The notes below the pieces were generated by a model. The model made no database searches and was not told the origin of the DNA. It was given only the letters and a program-made list of their open reading frames with translations. A program made the position numbers and the translations under genes. This document shows, piece after piece, positions 51,602 to 59,990 of a stretch of DNA of 64,000 nucleotides. Every line of letters starts with the position of its first letter. Positions within the stretch are counted from its first letter, which is position 1. Location of the stretch: the NCBI GenBank assembly GCA_964615365.1, contig CAZTOU010000009.1:70721-134720 (forward strand), read 5' to 3'. The stretch is from CAVXZE01 sp964615365 (GTDB taxonomy: Bacteria; Myxococcota_A; UBA9160; UBA6930).

Positions 51602-52993
51602 CTTCTCCCAGATCGCGCCGAAGGCGCCGTTGCTCAAGGTGACGATCACGTCGCCCGGCGCGTGGAGGTCGACCAGATGGTCGACGATGGCGTCGACGCC
51701 GTCGATGGCCACCGCCTCTCCTCCCCGGCCGCGAAGGTCGGAAGCGAGCTGCCGGGCGGAGAATCGCTCGGTGACCTCCCCGGTGGCGCTGTAGATTGGC
51801 GCATCCGGGACTTCGGAGACGATGACCCGGTCCGCGTCGCCGAAGGCTCCCGCGTAGTCCTTCTGGAAGATGGCGCGCCGGCTGGTATTGGATCGAGGCT
51901 CGAAGACCGCGATCACCCGGCGTCCGGGATAGCGGGCGCGCAGGGAGAGAAGGGTCTCGCGCACCGCCGTCGGGTGGTGAGCGAAGTCGTCGATCACGGT
52001 GACGCCGTTAGCCTCGCCCCGCACTTCCTGGCGGCGCTTCACCCCCGCGTAGCTAGGAAGTGCCGCGAGAATCTCACCGGTGGGCACGCCGCGGGACTCG
52101 AGCACCGCGATCGCCGCGAGGGCATTCGCCACGTTGTGCCGGCCGTGCAGGGGCGCCTCGGGGCGCGCCACCACCACACCCTCGCGGACCAGATCGAAGC
52201 GGGTCCCCGTCCGGGTCGCCTGCAGCGCGCGAGCCCGGACCTCCGCGTCGCCCTCCCCGTCGACGGCGTAGCCGATCACGCGGCAGGGCGCCCCAGCCAC
52301 CACCTCGGCGACGTTGGGCTCGTGGGCGGCGGCGACGATGACACCGGCGGCGGGCATCGACTGGACCAGCTTGCGGAACTCGCCCTTCACCTGATCCAGA
52401 TCCCGGTAGATGTCGGCGTGATCGAACTCCACCGACGTGATCACCAGGGTCTCGGCGTGGTAGTGGAGGAACTTGGGGGTCTTGTCGAAGAAGGCCGTGT
52501 CGTACTCGTCTCCCTCCACCACGAAGTCGGGGCCCGCGCCGTCGCGGAAGCTCCCGTCGAAGTTGGCGGTGATGCCCCCCACCAGCATGGAGGGATCGCG
52601 GCCGGTTTCGAAGAGAAGCGTGGCGATGATGCTGCCGGTGGTCGTCTTGCCGTGGGTTCCGGCCACCACCACCGAGTGCTTCCCCTCGATGGCGTGCCGG
52701 TAGAGCGCGTCGGGAAAGGAGAGGTAGGGCAGTCCGGCGTCGATCGCCGCCCGCGCTTCCGGATTCTCGACGCGCACCGCGTTTCCGATCACGACGAGGT
52801 CCGGCCGTCGCGCGAGCACGTTCTCGGGCCGAAACCCCTTCGCCACGGGAATGCCCCAGGCCTCGAGCGCGATGCTCATGGGCGGATACACGTCGGCGTC
52901 GGAGCCGGTGACCTCGAGCCCCCGGCTCCTGAGGAGCCCGGCGAGGGAGCCCATGCCGGTCCCGGCGATGGCGACGAAGTGTACATGCCGCAT
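51554..52993 (-). CDS. mpl: UDP-N-acetylmuramate:L-Ala-D-Glu-meso-DAP tripeptide ligase
   Basis: A 479-residue Mur-ligase-fold enzyme recycling the murein tripeptide by joining it to UDP-MurNAc. Features are a Rossmann N-terminus HFVAIAGTGMGSLAGLL, ATP loop VVAGTHGKTTT, EGDEYDTAFFD, HGRHNVANALAAI and the C-terminal VFEPRSNTSRR. The EGDEYDTAFFDK block distinguishes Mpl from MurC. It ends the minus-strand operon after LD-carboxypeptidase and a beta-lactamase-fold hydrolase, so the three form a murein recycling unit. Confidence 0.93.
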   Translation of the reverse strand: MRHVHFVAIAGTGMGSLAGLLRSRGLEVTGSDADVYPPMSIALEAWGIPVAKGFRPENVLARRPDLVVIGNAVRVENPEARAAIDAGLPYLSFPDALYRHAIEGKHSVVVAGTHGKTTTGSIIATLLFETGRDPSMLVGGITANFDGSFRDGAGPDFVVEGDEYDTAFFDKTPKFLHYHAETLVITSVEFDHADIYRDLDQVKGEFRKLVQSMPAAGVIVAAAHEPNVAEVVAGAPCRVIGYAVDGEGDAEVRARALQATRTGTRFDLVREGVVVARPEAPLHGRHNVANALAAIAVLESRGVPTGEILAALPSYAGVKRRQEVRGEANGVTVIDDFAHHPTAVRETLLSLRARYPGRRVIAVFEPRSNTSRRAIFQKDYAGAFGDADRVIVSEVPDAPIYSATGEVTERFSARQLASDLRGRGGEAVAIDGVDAIVDHLVDLHAPGDVIVTLSNGAFGAIWEKLLDRLGAVALEADPV

Positions 52994-53012
52994 GGCGATG
53001 TTCCGGCCCGCG

Positions 53013-54167
53013 CTACGCGGAGAACGCCTCCATGATCAGGTCGTGAATCACCGGGCGCAGGGTGAACTGACTCTTCTTCGCCACCAGGTGGACGCGGTTG
53101 GTGAGCATCACGACGATGGCCTCCTGATCGAGATCGATCCAGAGGGAGGTCCCGGTGAATCCGAGGTGGCCGACGGAGTTCATGGAGAAGAGTCGCCCCG
53201 AAGAGGAAGTCCCCGGCGTCGGCGTGTCCCAGCCCAGCGCCCATTCCGACTTCTCGGGCAGATCCTGCCGGGTCAGGAACCTCCGCAGGAGATCCCGGGG
53301 AAGGGCGTCGCTCCGCCCGTGCCACACGTCGAGGACGACGCGGGCGAAGCGAAGCACGTCGTCGGCGGGCGCGAAGAGCCCGGCGTGGCCCGCAACCCCG
53401 CCCATCACCGAGGCGTTGGGATCGTGAACCTCGCCCCAGACGATGCGCCCGCGCCAAGGGCAGTTCTCGGTGGCCGCGAAGCCCCGTTTCACCGGGTCCG
53501 GTGCCCGGCCTTCTCCCTCCGCGTGTGGAACGAATCCCGTGTGGGTGAGCCCCAGCGGGCGAAAGATCCGCTCCTGGCAGAAGCGGTCGAGGGACTGGTG
53601 GGAGACGGCTTCGATCACGGCGCCCAGGATGACGAAGTCGAGATCCCCGTAGACCGCCGCGGTTCCGCACTCGTGCACCAGCGCGGAACGACAGATGCCC
53701 GCGATCACCCAGTCCCTGGCCGCCGGCGTTCCGATGATGCGCTCGCCCTTCTTCCGCTCCCGTTCCAGCAACGCCTCGTGAAAGGCGCGCCAGGGTCGGA
53801 GCCCCGACGAGTGGGTCAGGAGATGGCGCAGGGTGACCGCCTCCTTCTTCGTCTCGCCGAAGTGAGGAAGGAACTTGGTGACGGGATCGTCGAGGGCGAC
53901 GGCTCCGTCCTCCGCCAGGAGCAGGGTCGCGGTGGTGGTGGCCAGGATCTTGGTCAGGGAGGCGAGGTCGAAGATCGTCTCCCGGGCCATGGGGATCCGC
54001 TCCGGGCGAACCACCGCCAGACCCCGCACCGACGAGTGCTCGAGCAGCTCGCCGTCGCGGCGCATCTCGGCGAGGACGACGGCTCCGGGGATCTCCGCGG
54101 CGTCGATCGCCTTGTCGAGCGCGCGGTCGACGCGCTTCAGCTTGCGCCGGATCACACTGTGTCTCAT
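53013..54167 (-). CDS. Beta-lactamase-fold serine hydrolase (class C type)
   Basis: A 384-residue serine hydrolase of the class C beta-lactamase / penicillin-binding type. The SxxK motif is Ser70-Leu-Thr-Lys73 and the second motif is YGD instead of YSN; HLGFTGTS near the C-terminus replaces KTG. No signal peptide is visible, so it is probably cytosolic and could act on murein peptides or esters rather than antibiotics. ATG 54167 overlaps the stop of the LD-carboxypeptidase gene, and mpl follows 19 bases later. Confidence 0.85.
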   Translation of the reverse strand: MRHSVIRRKLKRVDRALDKAIDAAEIPGAVVLAEMRRDGELLEHSSVRGLAVVRPERIPMARETIFDLASLTKILATTTATLLLAEDGAVALDDPVTKFLPHFGETKKEAVTLRHLLTHSSGLRPWRAFHEALLERERKKGERIIGTPAARDWVIAGICRSALVHECGTAAVYGDLDFVILGAVIEAVSHQSLDRFCQERIFRPLGLTHTGFVPHAEGEGRAPDPVKRGFAATENCPWRGRIVWGEVHDPNASVMGGVAGHAGLFAPADDVLRFARVVLDVWHGRSDALPRDLLRRFLTRQDLPEKSEWALGWDTPTPGTSSSGRLFSMNSVGHLGFTGTSLWIDLDQEAIVVMLTNRVHLVAKKSQFTLRPVIHDLIMEAFSA

Positions 54168-55078
54168 CCCCGCTCCAGCCCGGCTTCCAGGATCTCGAGC
54201 TCTCCGCGCTCGCCGTCGAGAGCGCCGCGCACACCGAACGGCCAGGTCAGGTTGGGGCGCCCGTGACCGAATGGCAAGCCGAGGACGATGGGAATTCCCA
54301 GGGGAGCCAGCGCCTCGAGAACCACCTCTTCGGCGGTGGGCGTCTCCCGCTTCGGGTCGACGCAGTCGACCAGCTGGCCGACTCCCACGCCCGCGAGATC
54401 GTCGAGCTTCCCCGCGGCCCGGAGCTGTTGGAGCAGGCGGTCGAGGGCGTAGGGCTTCTCGCAGACGTCCTCGAAGAGCAGGATCGCGCCGCGGGTGTCC
54501 GGCTCCCACGGCGTCCCGAGGCTGGCCGCCAGGACGGTGAGGGAGCCGCCGACCAGAGGGCCCTCTCCGCGCCCACCTCCGTGGCACTCCCCTTTCATCG
54601 CCGGTGCGGGATCGCCGCGGAGGGCGCCGACCAGCGACTCCAGCTCTTCGGGGAGCATTCCCTCCGGCCGTTCGAGCATCGGAGCGTGAAGTCCGACCAG
54701 GCCGGCCGCCTTCCGCTGCCAGAGAAACAGCGTGGTGATATCGCTGTACCCGATCAGCGGCTTGGCAGCGGCTCGGACGCGACGCGGATCCAGCCCGGCG
54801 ACGATGCGGTGGCAGCCATAGCCCCCTCGGGCGCAGAGGATGGCATCGACGCCGTCGTCGTCGATCAGACCCATGAACTCGTCGATCCGCCGACGGTCGT
54901 CGCCAGCCAGATAGCCCCGCCGATCGGTGAGATCGTTCCGACGCACGGTCTGGAAGCCGGCCTCCCGGAGCAGGGCCTCGCCGACCTCGACGCTCTTCGG
55001 ATCCACGGCGAAGGCGGGAGCTGCGATGCCGATGGTGGCGCCGTGTCCGAGGGCTCGGGGCTTGTTGAGAACCGGCAC
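54164..55078 (-). CDS. ldcA: Murein LD-carboxypeptidase (S66 family)
   Basis: A 304-residue cytosolic serine carboxypeptidase removing the terminal D-Ala from murein tetrapeptide. The nucleophile Ser112 is in IGYSDIT, Glu is in LLFEDV and His in FGHGRPN, a complete Ser-Glu-His triad; CARGGYG precedes it. Its tripeptide product is the substrate of Mpl encoded two genes downstream. The start is a GTG nine bases after dnaB. LdcA is assigned with good confidence; MccF-type relatives share the fold. Confidence 0.9.
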   Translation of the reverse strand: MPVLNKPRALGHGATIGIAAPAFAVDPKSVEVGEALLREAGFQTVRRNDLTDRRGYLAGDDRRRIDEFMGLIDDDGVDAILCARGGYGCHRIVAGLDPRRVRAAAKPLIGYSDITTLFLWQRKAAGLVGLHAPMLERPEGMLPEELESLVGALRGDPAPAMKGECHGGGRGEGPLVGGSLTVLAASLGTPWEPDTRGAILLFEDVCEKPYALDRLLQQLRAAGKLDDLAGVGVGQLVDCVDPKRETPTAEEVVLEALAPLGIPIVLGLPFGHGRPNLTWPFGVRGALDGERGELEILEAGLERG

Positions 55079-55087
55079 CAGACTTCC

Positions 55088-56566
55088 CTAGAAGGGGGGA
55101 TCGTCGTCGAAGGGGCCGCCGTCCTCGGGGTCTCCCCCGTCGAAGCCCCCGTCGCGGGGCAGACCGAAGCTGCCGACCGGCGGCGGCGCATCGTCGGGCC
55201 GCTCGGTCCGGTTCTCGAAGCGCGCGAAGCGCCCCTCGAAGTGAAGCTTCACCGTCCCGGTGGGACCGTTCCGCTGCTTGGCGATCTCCAACTCGGCCAG
55301 CTTCGGATCCTCGGTCTCCTTGTTGTAGACGACGTCGCGGTAGATGAATGCGATCACGTCGGCGTCCTGCTCGATGGCGCCGGACTCGCGGAGGTCGCCC
55401 AGGATCGGGCGACGCTGGTCGGGATTGCGCTGCTCGGGCCCGCGATTCAGCTGAGAGAGCGCCAGCACGGGAAGCTGAAGCTCCTTGGCCAGGGCCTTGA
55501 GCCCCCGACTGATCTCGGCGATCTCGAGATCCTTCCGGTCCATGCGTCCGTCCGCGCTGGCGAGCTGCAGGTAGTCGACCACCACCAGGTCGAGACCCCG
55601 CTCGGCCTTCATCCGGCGGCACTTGGCCTTGATCTCCAGGATCGTGGCCATCCCGCTGTCATCGATCCAGATCTCCGCGCGCGAGAGCTTGTCTCCCGCC
55701 TCGGTCAGACGGTGATAGGAGGCGTTGGCCAGGAAGCCCTTCCGGAGCGTGGAGAAATCGATCTCTGCCTCCGAGGCCAGGAGCCGCAGGATCAGCGAGC
55801 GGGTGGTCATCTCCAAGGAGAAGATCGCCACCTTCTTCTGGTGATCCAGGGCGGCATTTCGAGCCATGTTGAGAGCCAGGGCGGTCTTCCCCATCGAAGG
55901 CCGCGAGGCGATGATGATCAGCTCCCCGGGCTGGAGGCCCCCGGTGATCTCGTCCACGTCGCGAAAGCCGGTGGGAAGACCCGTGAGATCGCCGCCTCGA
56001 TTCATGATCGCTTCGACGTAGTCGAAGGTCCCGGGCATCTCGTCGTGGAGCCCGGCGAAGCTGGTGCGGCTCTTCTCCTTGCTGATGTCGAAGATCTTCG
56101 ACTCGGCGACGTCGAGCAGGCGCTCCGCCGCCTCCGTCTCCTCGTAGCCCACCTCGACGATCTCGGTGGCGACCTGGATCAGATGCCGCTTCACCGCCTT
56201 GTCGCGAATGATCCGCGCGTGATGGACGACGTTGGCGGCGGTGGCCTCGAAGTCGGCGATCTCCGCCAGGTAGACGGTGCCTCCGATGGAATCGAGGCGC
56301 TTCTGGACGTTCAGGTGGTCGGAGAGGGTGATCAGATCGACCGGCTTCCCGTCCTCGTGGATCGCGGCCATCGACCGGTAGAGGACCTGGTGGGCGGGGT
56401 GGTAGAAGTCCTCCGCCTTGACCTCCAGGGTGACCTCGGGGAAGGCGCGATTGTCGAGGAGCAGGGCGGAGAGGACCGCCTTCTCCGCTGCCAGATCGTG
56501 GGGCGGAACCCGGCCGCGCGCCGCGTCCCCGACCGAGTCACCCCCTTCTCGCCCGGAATTCGTCAT
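55088..56566 (-). CDS. dnaB: Replicative DNA helicase
   Basis: A 492-residue hexameric helicase unwinding DNA at the replication fork. The N-terminal helical domain (VPPHDLAAEKAVLSALLLD) and the RecA-like domain with Walker A ASRPSMGKTALALNMA, Walker B VVVDYLQL and LGDLRESGAIEQDADVI are intact, without an intein. The C-terminal 40 residues are Asp/Gly/Pro rich and ordinary for the family. It follows rpsF-rpsR-rplI, the widespread conserved order. Confidence 0.95.
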   Translation of the reverse strand: MTNSGREGGDSVGDAARGRVPPHDLAAEKAVLSALLLDNRAFPEVTLEVKAEDFYHPAHQVLYRSMAAIHEDGKPVDLITLSDHLNVQKRLDSIGGTVYLAEIADFEATAANVVHHARIIRDKAVKRHLIQVATEIVEVGYEETEAAERLLDVAESKIFDISKEKSRTSFAGLHDEMPGTFDYVEAIMNRGGDLTGLPTGFRDVDEITGGLQPGELIIIASRPSMGKTALALNMARNAALDHQKKVAIFSLEMTTRSLILRLLASEAEIDFSTLRKGFLANASYHRLTEAGDKLSRAEIWIDDSGMATILEIKAKCRRMKAERGLDLVVVDYLQLASADGRMDRKDLEIAEISRGLKALAKELQLPVLALSQLNRGPEQRNPDQRRPILGDLRESGAIEQDADVIAFIYRDVVYNKETEDPKLAELEIAKQRNGPTGTVKLHFEGRFARFENRTERPDDAPPPVGSFGLPRDGGFDGGDPEDGGPFDDDPPF

Positions 56567-56638
56567 CGAAGATTGCTAGCCGGCGGGGTCACCCCCGCTC
56601 GCCACCCCCCGACATCGGAGTGAAGAGACTCCCTTGTA

Positions 56639-57094
56639 TCACTCCGCGGCAGTCACCTTCAACTTGACATTGGCGGTGACCTCGCGGTGCAGGCGAATCG
56701 GCACCTGGTGCTCGCCGACCTCCTTGATCGGCTCGGCGAGATCGATCTTTCTCCGATCGATCTCCATGCCCTTCTCTGCGATCAGCTCCGCGATCTGGAT
56801 CGCGGTCACCGAGCCGAAGAGCCTCCCCTCCTCGCCGGCCTGGGCTTCCACCGCCAGCTCGAACTGCTCGAGGCGGTCCCGCGTAGCGTTCAGGTCCTTG
56901 AGCTCCCGCGCCACCTTGTCGGCGATCAGACGCTTGTGGTGCTCGAGCTCCTTCATCTTCGCCTCGCTGGCGAGCACCGCCTTGCCCTGGGGCAGCAAGT
57001 AGTTGCGGGCGTAGCCGGGCTTCACGCTCACGGCGTCCCCGGCGTTGCCGAGCTTGGGAACGTCCTCCCGGAGAATCAGATCCACCTGTCCCAT
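56639..57094 (-). CDS. rplI: 50S ribosomal protein L9
   Basis: A 151-residue large-subunit protein with the N-terminal 23S rRNA-binding domain (VKPGYARNYLLPQGKA), a long connecting helix and the C-terminal domain (LFGSVTAIQIAELIAEKG). Length is standard. The ATG at 57094 is 20 bases after rpsR, in the usual rpsF-rpsR-rplI-dnaB order. Confidence 0.95.
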   Translation of the reverse strand: MGQVDLILREDVPKLGNAGDAVSVKPGYARNYLLPQGKAVLASEAKMKELEHHKRLIADKVARELKDLNATRDRLEQFELAVEAQAGEEGRLFGSVTAIQIAELIAEKGMEIDRRKIDLAEPIKEVGEHQVPIRLHREVTANVKLKVTAAE

Positions 57095-57114
57095 CGTCTC
57101 CCCCTCGATCCGGG

Positions 57115-57474
57115 CTAGCTGATGTGCTGCGACGCGTACGGCATCAGGGCCAGCTGCCGCGCCCGCTTGATGGCGATGGTGACCTGGCGCTGATGCTTGG
57201 CGCAGTTGCCCGAGATGCGCTGCGGAATCACCTTCCCGGTCTCGGAGACGAAGTAGCGCAGCCCCCGGGGGTCTTTGTATTCGATGGTGAGCTTCGAATC
57301 CGAGCAGTAGCGGCAAACCTTCTTGCGGAGGAAGCCGCCCTTCTTCTTGAGCGCCTTGCGAGCCTTCTTGCGCGCCCTGGCGCGGAGGCGCGCCTTGGGC
57401 GACATCGGCCCGCGCTCGCGCCGTTCTCCGCGCTCGGGCCTCGGGGGCCGATCTCCGCCGAATCCCTCGCTCAT
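57115..57474 (-). CDS. rpsR: 30S ribosomal protein S18
   Basis: A 119-residue small-subunit protein. The conserved core is DYKDPRGLRYFVSETGKVIPQRISG-like (about 64-90). The cysteines CRYC and NCAKHQ look like a zinc-binding S18 variant. A basic Arg/Lys-rich extension of about 45 residues precedes the core, longer than usual. The start overlaps the rpsF stop by four bases. Confidence 0.93.
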   Translation of the reverse strand: MSEGFGGDRPPRPERGERRERGPMSPKARLRARARKKARKALKKKGGFLRKKVCRYCSDSKLTIEYKDPRGLRYFVSETGKVIPQRISGNCAKHQRQVTIAIKRARQLALMPYASQHIS

Positions 57475-58145
57475 CGTTCACCTCCGTTCTCCGTCTCGGA
57501 GTCGTCGACCGTCGTCGGCGCCTCTTTCGGCTCGTCGACCGTCGGCGCCTCTTTCGGCTCGTCGACCGTCGGCGCCTCTTTCGGCTCGTCGACGTCGCCG
57601 GCCTCCTCGCCGACGCCCTCCGTCTTGGAGTCCTCGACGTCCGAGCCCTCCTCTTCACCCTCGTCGAGCTCGGCCTGCTTCGCGGCGAGAGCCTCCGCCT
57701 CGGCGCTCTCCCTCGCGAAGTTCTCTCTCGCCAGCTTGGCGGCCTCCTGGCGGGCCTTCTCCTCCTCGGCCTCCCGCGCCGCGCGCTCCTTGGCGCGCTC
57801 GGCCCGGATCCGCTCTTCCTCGGCGGCGACCGCCTTGCGCTGCTCCACGTCCTCGACCCGGTCCGTCACCTGGACGGTCAGGAAGCGCAGCACCGACTCC
57901 TCCAGGCGCAGGGTGCGCTCGAGGGGTGCCACCGACTTGCCGTGATCGAGATACTGGGTGGTGACGTAGCGACCCTTCTGGAACTTGCGGATCTCGTAGG
58001 CCAGCTTGCGCTTGCCCTGGTCGTCGTGAAGCAGCCGGACCGCTCCCTCGCGCTCCAGGATCCCGTCGACACGGGCGAGCAGCTCCTGACATCCCTCGTC
58101 GGAGATCTCTGGCTGAACGATGAAAGTCGTCTCGTATTCCCGCAA
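57471..58145 (-). CDS. rpsF: 30S ribosomal protein S6 with long acidic repeat tail
   Basis: A 224-residue S6. The first about 98 residues are normal S6 (REYETTFIVQPEIS, KGRYVTTQYLDHGKSVAPLERTL, VLRFLTVQV). About 125 residues follow: a charged Ala/Glu/Arg helix, an acidic segment and a perfect threefold repeat of nine residues ending VDEPKEAPT. Usual S6 lengths are 95-135. The start is a TTG at 58145 with GGGGAGA upstream. The tail resembles a constitutive version of the poly-Glu tail added to S6 in E. coli by RimK. Confidence 0.92.
   Translation of the reverse strand: MREYETTFIVQPEISDEGCQELLARVDGILEREGAVRLLHDDQGKRKLAYEIRKFQKGRYVTTQYLDHGKSVAPLERTLRLEESVLRFLTVQVTDRVEDVEQRKAVAAEEERIRAERAKERAAREAEEEKARQEAAKLARENFARESAEAEALAAKQAELDEGEEEGSDVEDSKTEGVGEEAGDVDEPKEAPTVDEPKEAPTVDEPKEAPTTVDDSETENGGER
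57514..57593. repeat. 27-bp tandem repeat inside rpsF
   Basis: Three copies with 27-base period begin at 57514, 57541 and 57568; 26 bases of each are identical. They encode the repeated VDEPKEAPT units of the S6 tail. Perfect identity suggests recent expansion. Confidence 0.9.
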
Positions 58146-58308
58146 TGCGTCTCCCCATGAGCGGACACTCGCTGCGTCCGAGCCCCCGGCTGCTGCGGAT
58201 CTGCCACGGGAGGCACCCGCGATCCGGGGACTGAGGTGATTCTCTGGGCCGTGAGCCGACCCTGTCGAAGAAGGAAGAGTTAGCAGAACCCCTCCGCCGA
58301 GCCAATTC

Positions 58309-58437
58309 TGGCGGGTTATCGGCCGGCAAAGCCGCCCTGCCCGCACGGCACGCCTGCGGCGTGCCTCGACTGGCGGGTTATCGGCCGGCAAAGCCGCCCT
58401 GCCCGCACGGCACGCCTACGGCCTCGGCTGGCGGGCT
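58309..58437. repeat. Direct repeat between rpsF and pdxT
   Basis: Two copies start at 58309 and 58371 with 47 identical leading bases, and a short third start at 58429 lies inside pdxT. Copy one contains CGGC-AAA-GCCG and the perfect hairpin GGCACGCC-TGC-GGCGTGCC (58347-58365); copy two has a decayed version. The pdxT stop codon lies in copy two. Likely a REP-like element, and its hairpin could attenuate or stop transcription between pdxT and rpsF. Confidence 0.8.
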
Positions 58438-59009
58438 AACAGCAGGGCGTGGATCCGGAGATCGTCGGTGAGCTCGGGATGGAAGGTGGCGGCGAGCAGC
58501 CTCCCCTGGCGCACCAGGACGGGCGTTCCGTCGACACGGGCGAGCACCTCGACCCCGTCTCCCGGATCTCGAAGTCGCGGAGCCCGGATGAAGACGCAGC
58601 GGAGGCCCTCCAGGCCCGGGGCGACACCCGGATCCACCTGAGCGGCGAAGGAGTCCACCTGGGTACCGTAGGCGTTCCGAACCGATGCCACGTCCAGGAG
58701 ACCGAGAGATCGAACCGGGTGCCGATCCACTTCGACCTCCCGACCCAGGAGGATCGCCCCGGCACAGGTCCCGAGGATCGGGAGGCCGGCCCGACCGGCC
58801 TCCCGAAGCGGCGAATAGAACCCGAGCCGGTCGAGACCCTTGGCGATGGTGGTGCTCTCCCCACCCGGGAGAATCAGCGCGTCCAGGCTCTGGAGATCCT
58901 TCTCGCGGAGCACCGGAACCGCCTCGCAGCCCAGCCGTTCTACCGATCGGCCGTGGGCCCCGAAGTCCCCCTGGATCGCCAGGATCCCGACCCGAGCTCT
59001 GGCCCGCAT
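58416..59009 (-). CDS. pdxT: Pyridoxal 5'-phosphate synthase glutaminase subunit
   Basis: A 197-residue class I glutamine amidotransferase supplying ammonia to PdxS for de novo vitamin B6 synthesis. Motifs are GILAIQGDFGAH, LILPGGESTT, catalytic Cys in GTCAGAI, and the His-Glu pair in FHPEL. ATG 59009 is 25 bases after the pdxS stop. The last codons and stop lie in the direct repeat, so the C-terminus (ARQPRP) may have been rewritten by it. Confidence 0.92.
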   Translation of the reverse strand: MRARARVGILAIQGDFGAHGRSVERLGCEAVPVLREKDLQSLDALILPGGESTTIAKGLDRLGFYSPLREAGRAGLPILGTCAGAILLGREVEVDRHPVRSLGLLDVASVRNAYGTQVDSFAAQVDPGVAPGLEGLRCVFIRAPRLRDPGDGVEVLARVDGTPVLVRQGRLLAATFHPELTDDLRIHALLLARQPRP

Positions 59010-59034
59010 TTCGCGCCCGCTCGCTACCAGCTCG

Positions 59035-59958
59035 CTACCAGCCGCGATTGGCCAGCCGCTCGCTCTCGGAGAGAGTCTCCATCTCGATCCCCTCCATGGC
59101 ACTGCCGAGACCGCGAGAGGCGTTCAGGACCTCCTCGGGCTCCCGCCAGTGGGTGGTGGCGTGGACGACCGCCTTGGCCCGAGCCGCGGGATCCGCGCTC
59201 TTGAAGATCCCCGAGCCGACGAAGACCGACTCCGCACCGAGACTCATGCAGAGCGCGGCATCGGCCGGCGTCGCGATGCCGCCGGCGGCGAAGTTCGGGA
59301 CGGGGAGCTTCCCCTCCGCGGCCACCCGGCGCACCAGCTCCGCCGGTGCCTGCAGCTCCTTGGCGCGGGTCACCAGCTCCTCCGGGCGGAGCGCACCGAG
59401 CTCTCGAATGTCACCGCAGACTTGGCGCAGATGACGCACCGCCTCGACGATGTTGCCGCTGCCGGCCTCCCCCTTGGTGCGGATCATCGCCGCTCCTTCG
59501 GCGATCCGGCGAAGGGCCTCGCCGAGATCCCGGCAGCCGCACACGAAGGGAGAGAGGAAGGCGTGCTTGTCCACGTGGTACGCCTCGTCGGCCGGCGTCA
59601 GCACCTCGCTCTCGTCGATGAAGTCCACCCCCAGGGCCTCGAGGACCCGCGCCTCGGCGAAGTGACCGATGCGGACCTTCGCCATCACTGGAATCGAGAC
59701 CGTCCGCTGGATCCCTTCGATCACCTCGATCGAGCACATCCGCGCGACGCCGCCTTCCTTGCGGATGTCGGCCGGGACGCGTTCCAGTGCCATCACCGCG
59801 ACGGCTCCCGCCTCCTCGGCGATCTTGGCCTGCTCCGGGGTGGTGACGTCCATGATCACGCCGCCCTTCAGCATCTCGGCCAGACCGACCTTGATCTCGA
59901 AGGAGTCGGCGCCCTTGCGCTCGATTCCCCCTCCGTTGCCGGTACTCTGATCCGTCAT
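59035..59958 (-). CDS. pdxS: Pyridoxal 5'-phosphate synthase lyase subunit
   Basis: A 307-residue (beta/alpha)8 enzyme forming PLP from ribose 5-phosphate, glyceraldehyde 3-phosphate and ammonia. Conserved blocks are KVGLAEMLKGGVIMDV, the lysine in MAKVRIGHFAEA, IDESEVLTPAD and the phosphate loop NFAAGGIATPADAA. ATG 59958 has GGAAGGAGG seven bases upstream; two earlier ATGs are rejected for that reason. This is the DXP-independent route. It follows the regulator gene by 32 bases. Confidence 0.96.
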   Translation of the reverse strand: MTDQSTGNGGGIERKGADSFEIKVGLAEMLKGGVIMDVTTPEQAKIAEEAGAVAVMALERVPADIRKEGGVARMCSIEVIEGIQRTVSIPVMAKVRIGHFAEARVLEALGVDFIDESEVLTPADEAYHVDKHAFLSPFVCGCRDLGEALRRIAEGAAMIRTKGEAGSGNIVEAVRHLRQVCGDIRELGALRPEELVTRAKELQAPAELVRRVAAEGKLPVPNFAAGGIATPADAALCMSLGAESVFVGSGIFKSADPAARAKAVVHATTHWREPEEVLNASRGLGSAMEGIEMETLSESERLANRGW

Positions 59959-59990
59959 CGATGATCCTCCTTCCATAGTGGGTTTCGCGA

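Noticed and set aside
53013..55622. A continuous frame extending the serine hydrolase upstream by nearly 500 codons
   Set aside because: The extension overlaps the LD-carboxypeptidase gene in another frame and is Arg/Gly-rich noise; the hydrolase has a good ATG at 54167.
57514..57593. The 27-bp tandem repeat as a CRISPR or regulatory repeat
   Set aside because: It is in frame within rpsF and encodes a repeated peptide, with no spacers.
58309..58437. The direct repeat as a CRISPR array
   Set aside because: Copies are adjacent without unique spacers, only two are complete, and no cas gene is nearby.
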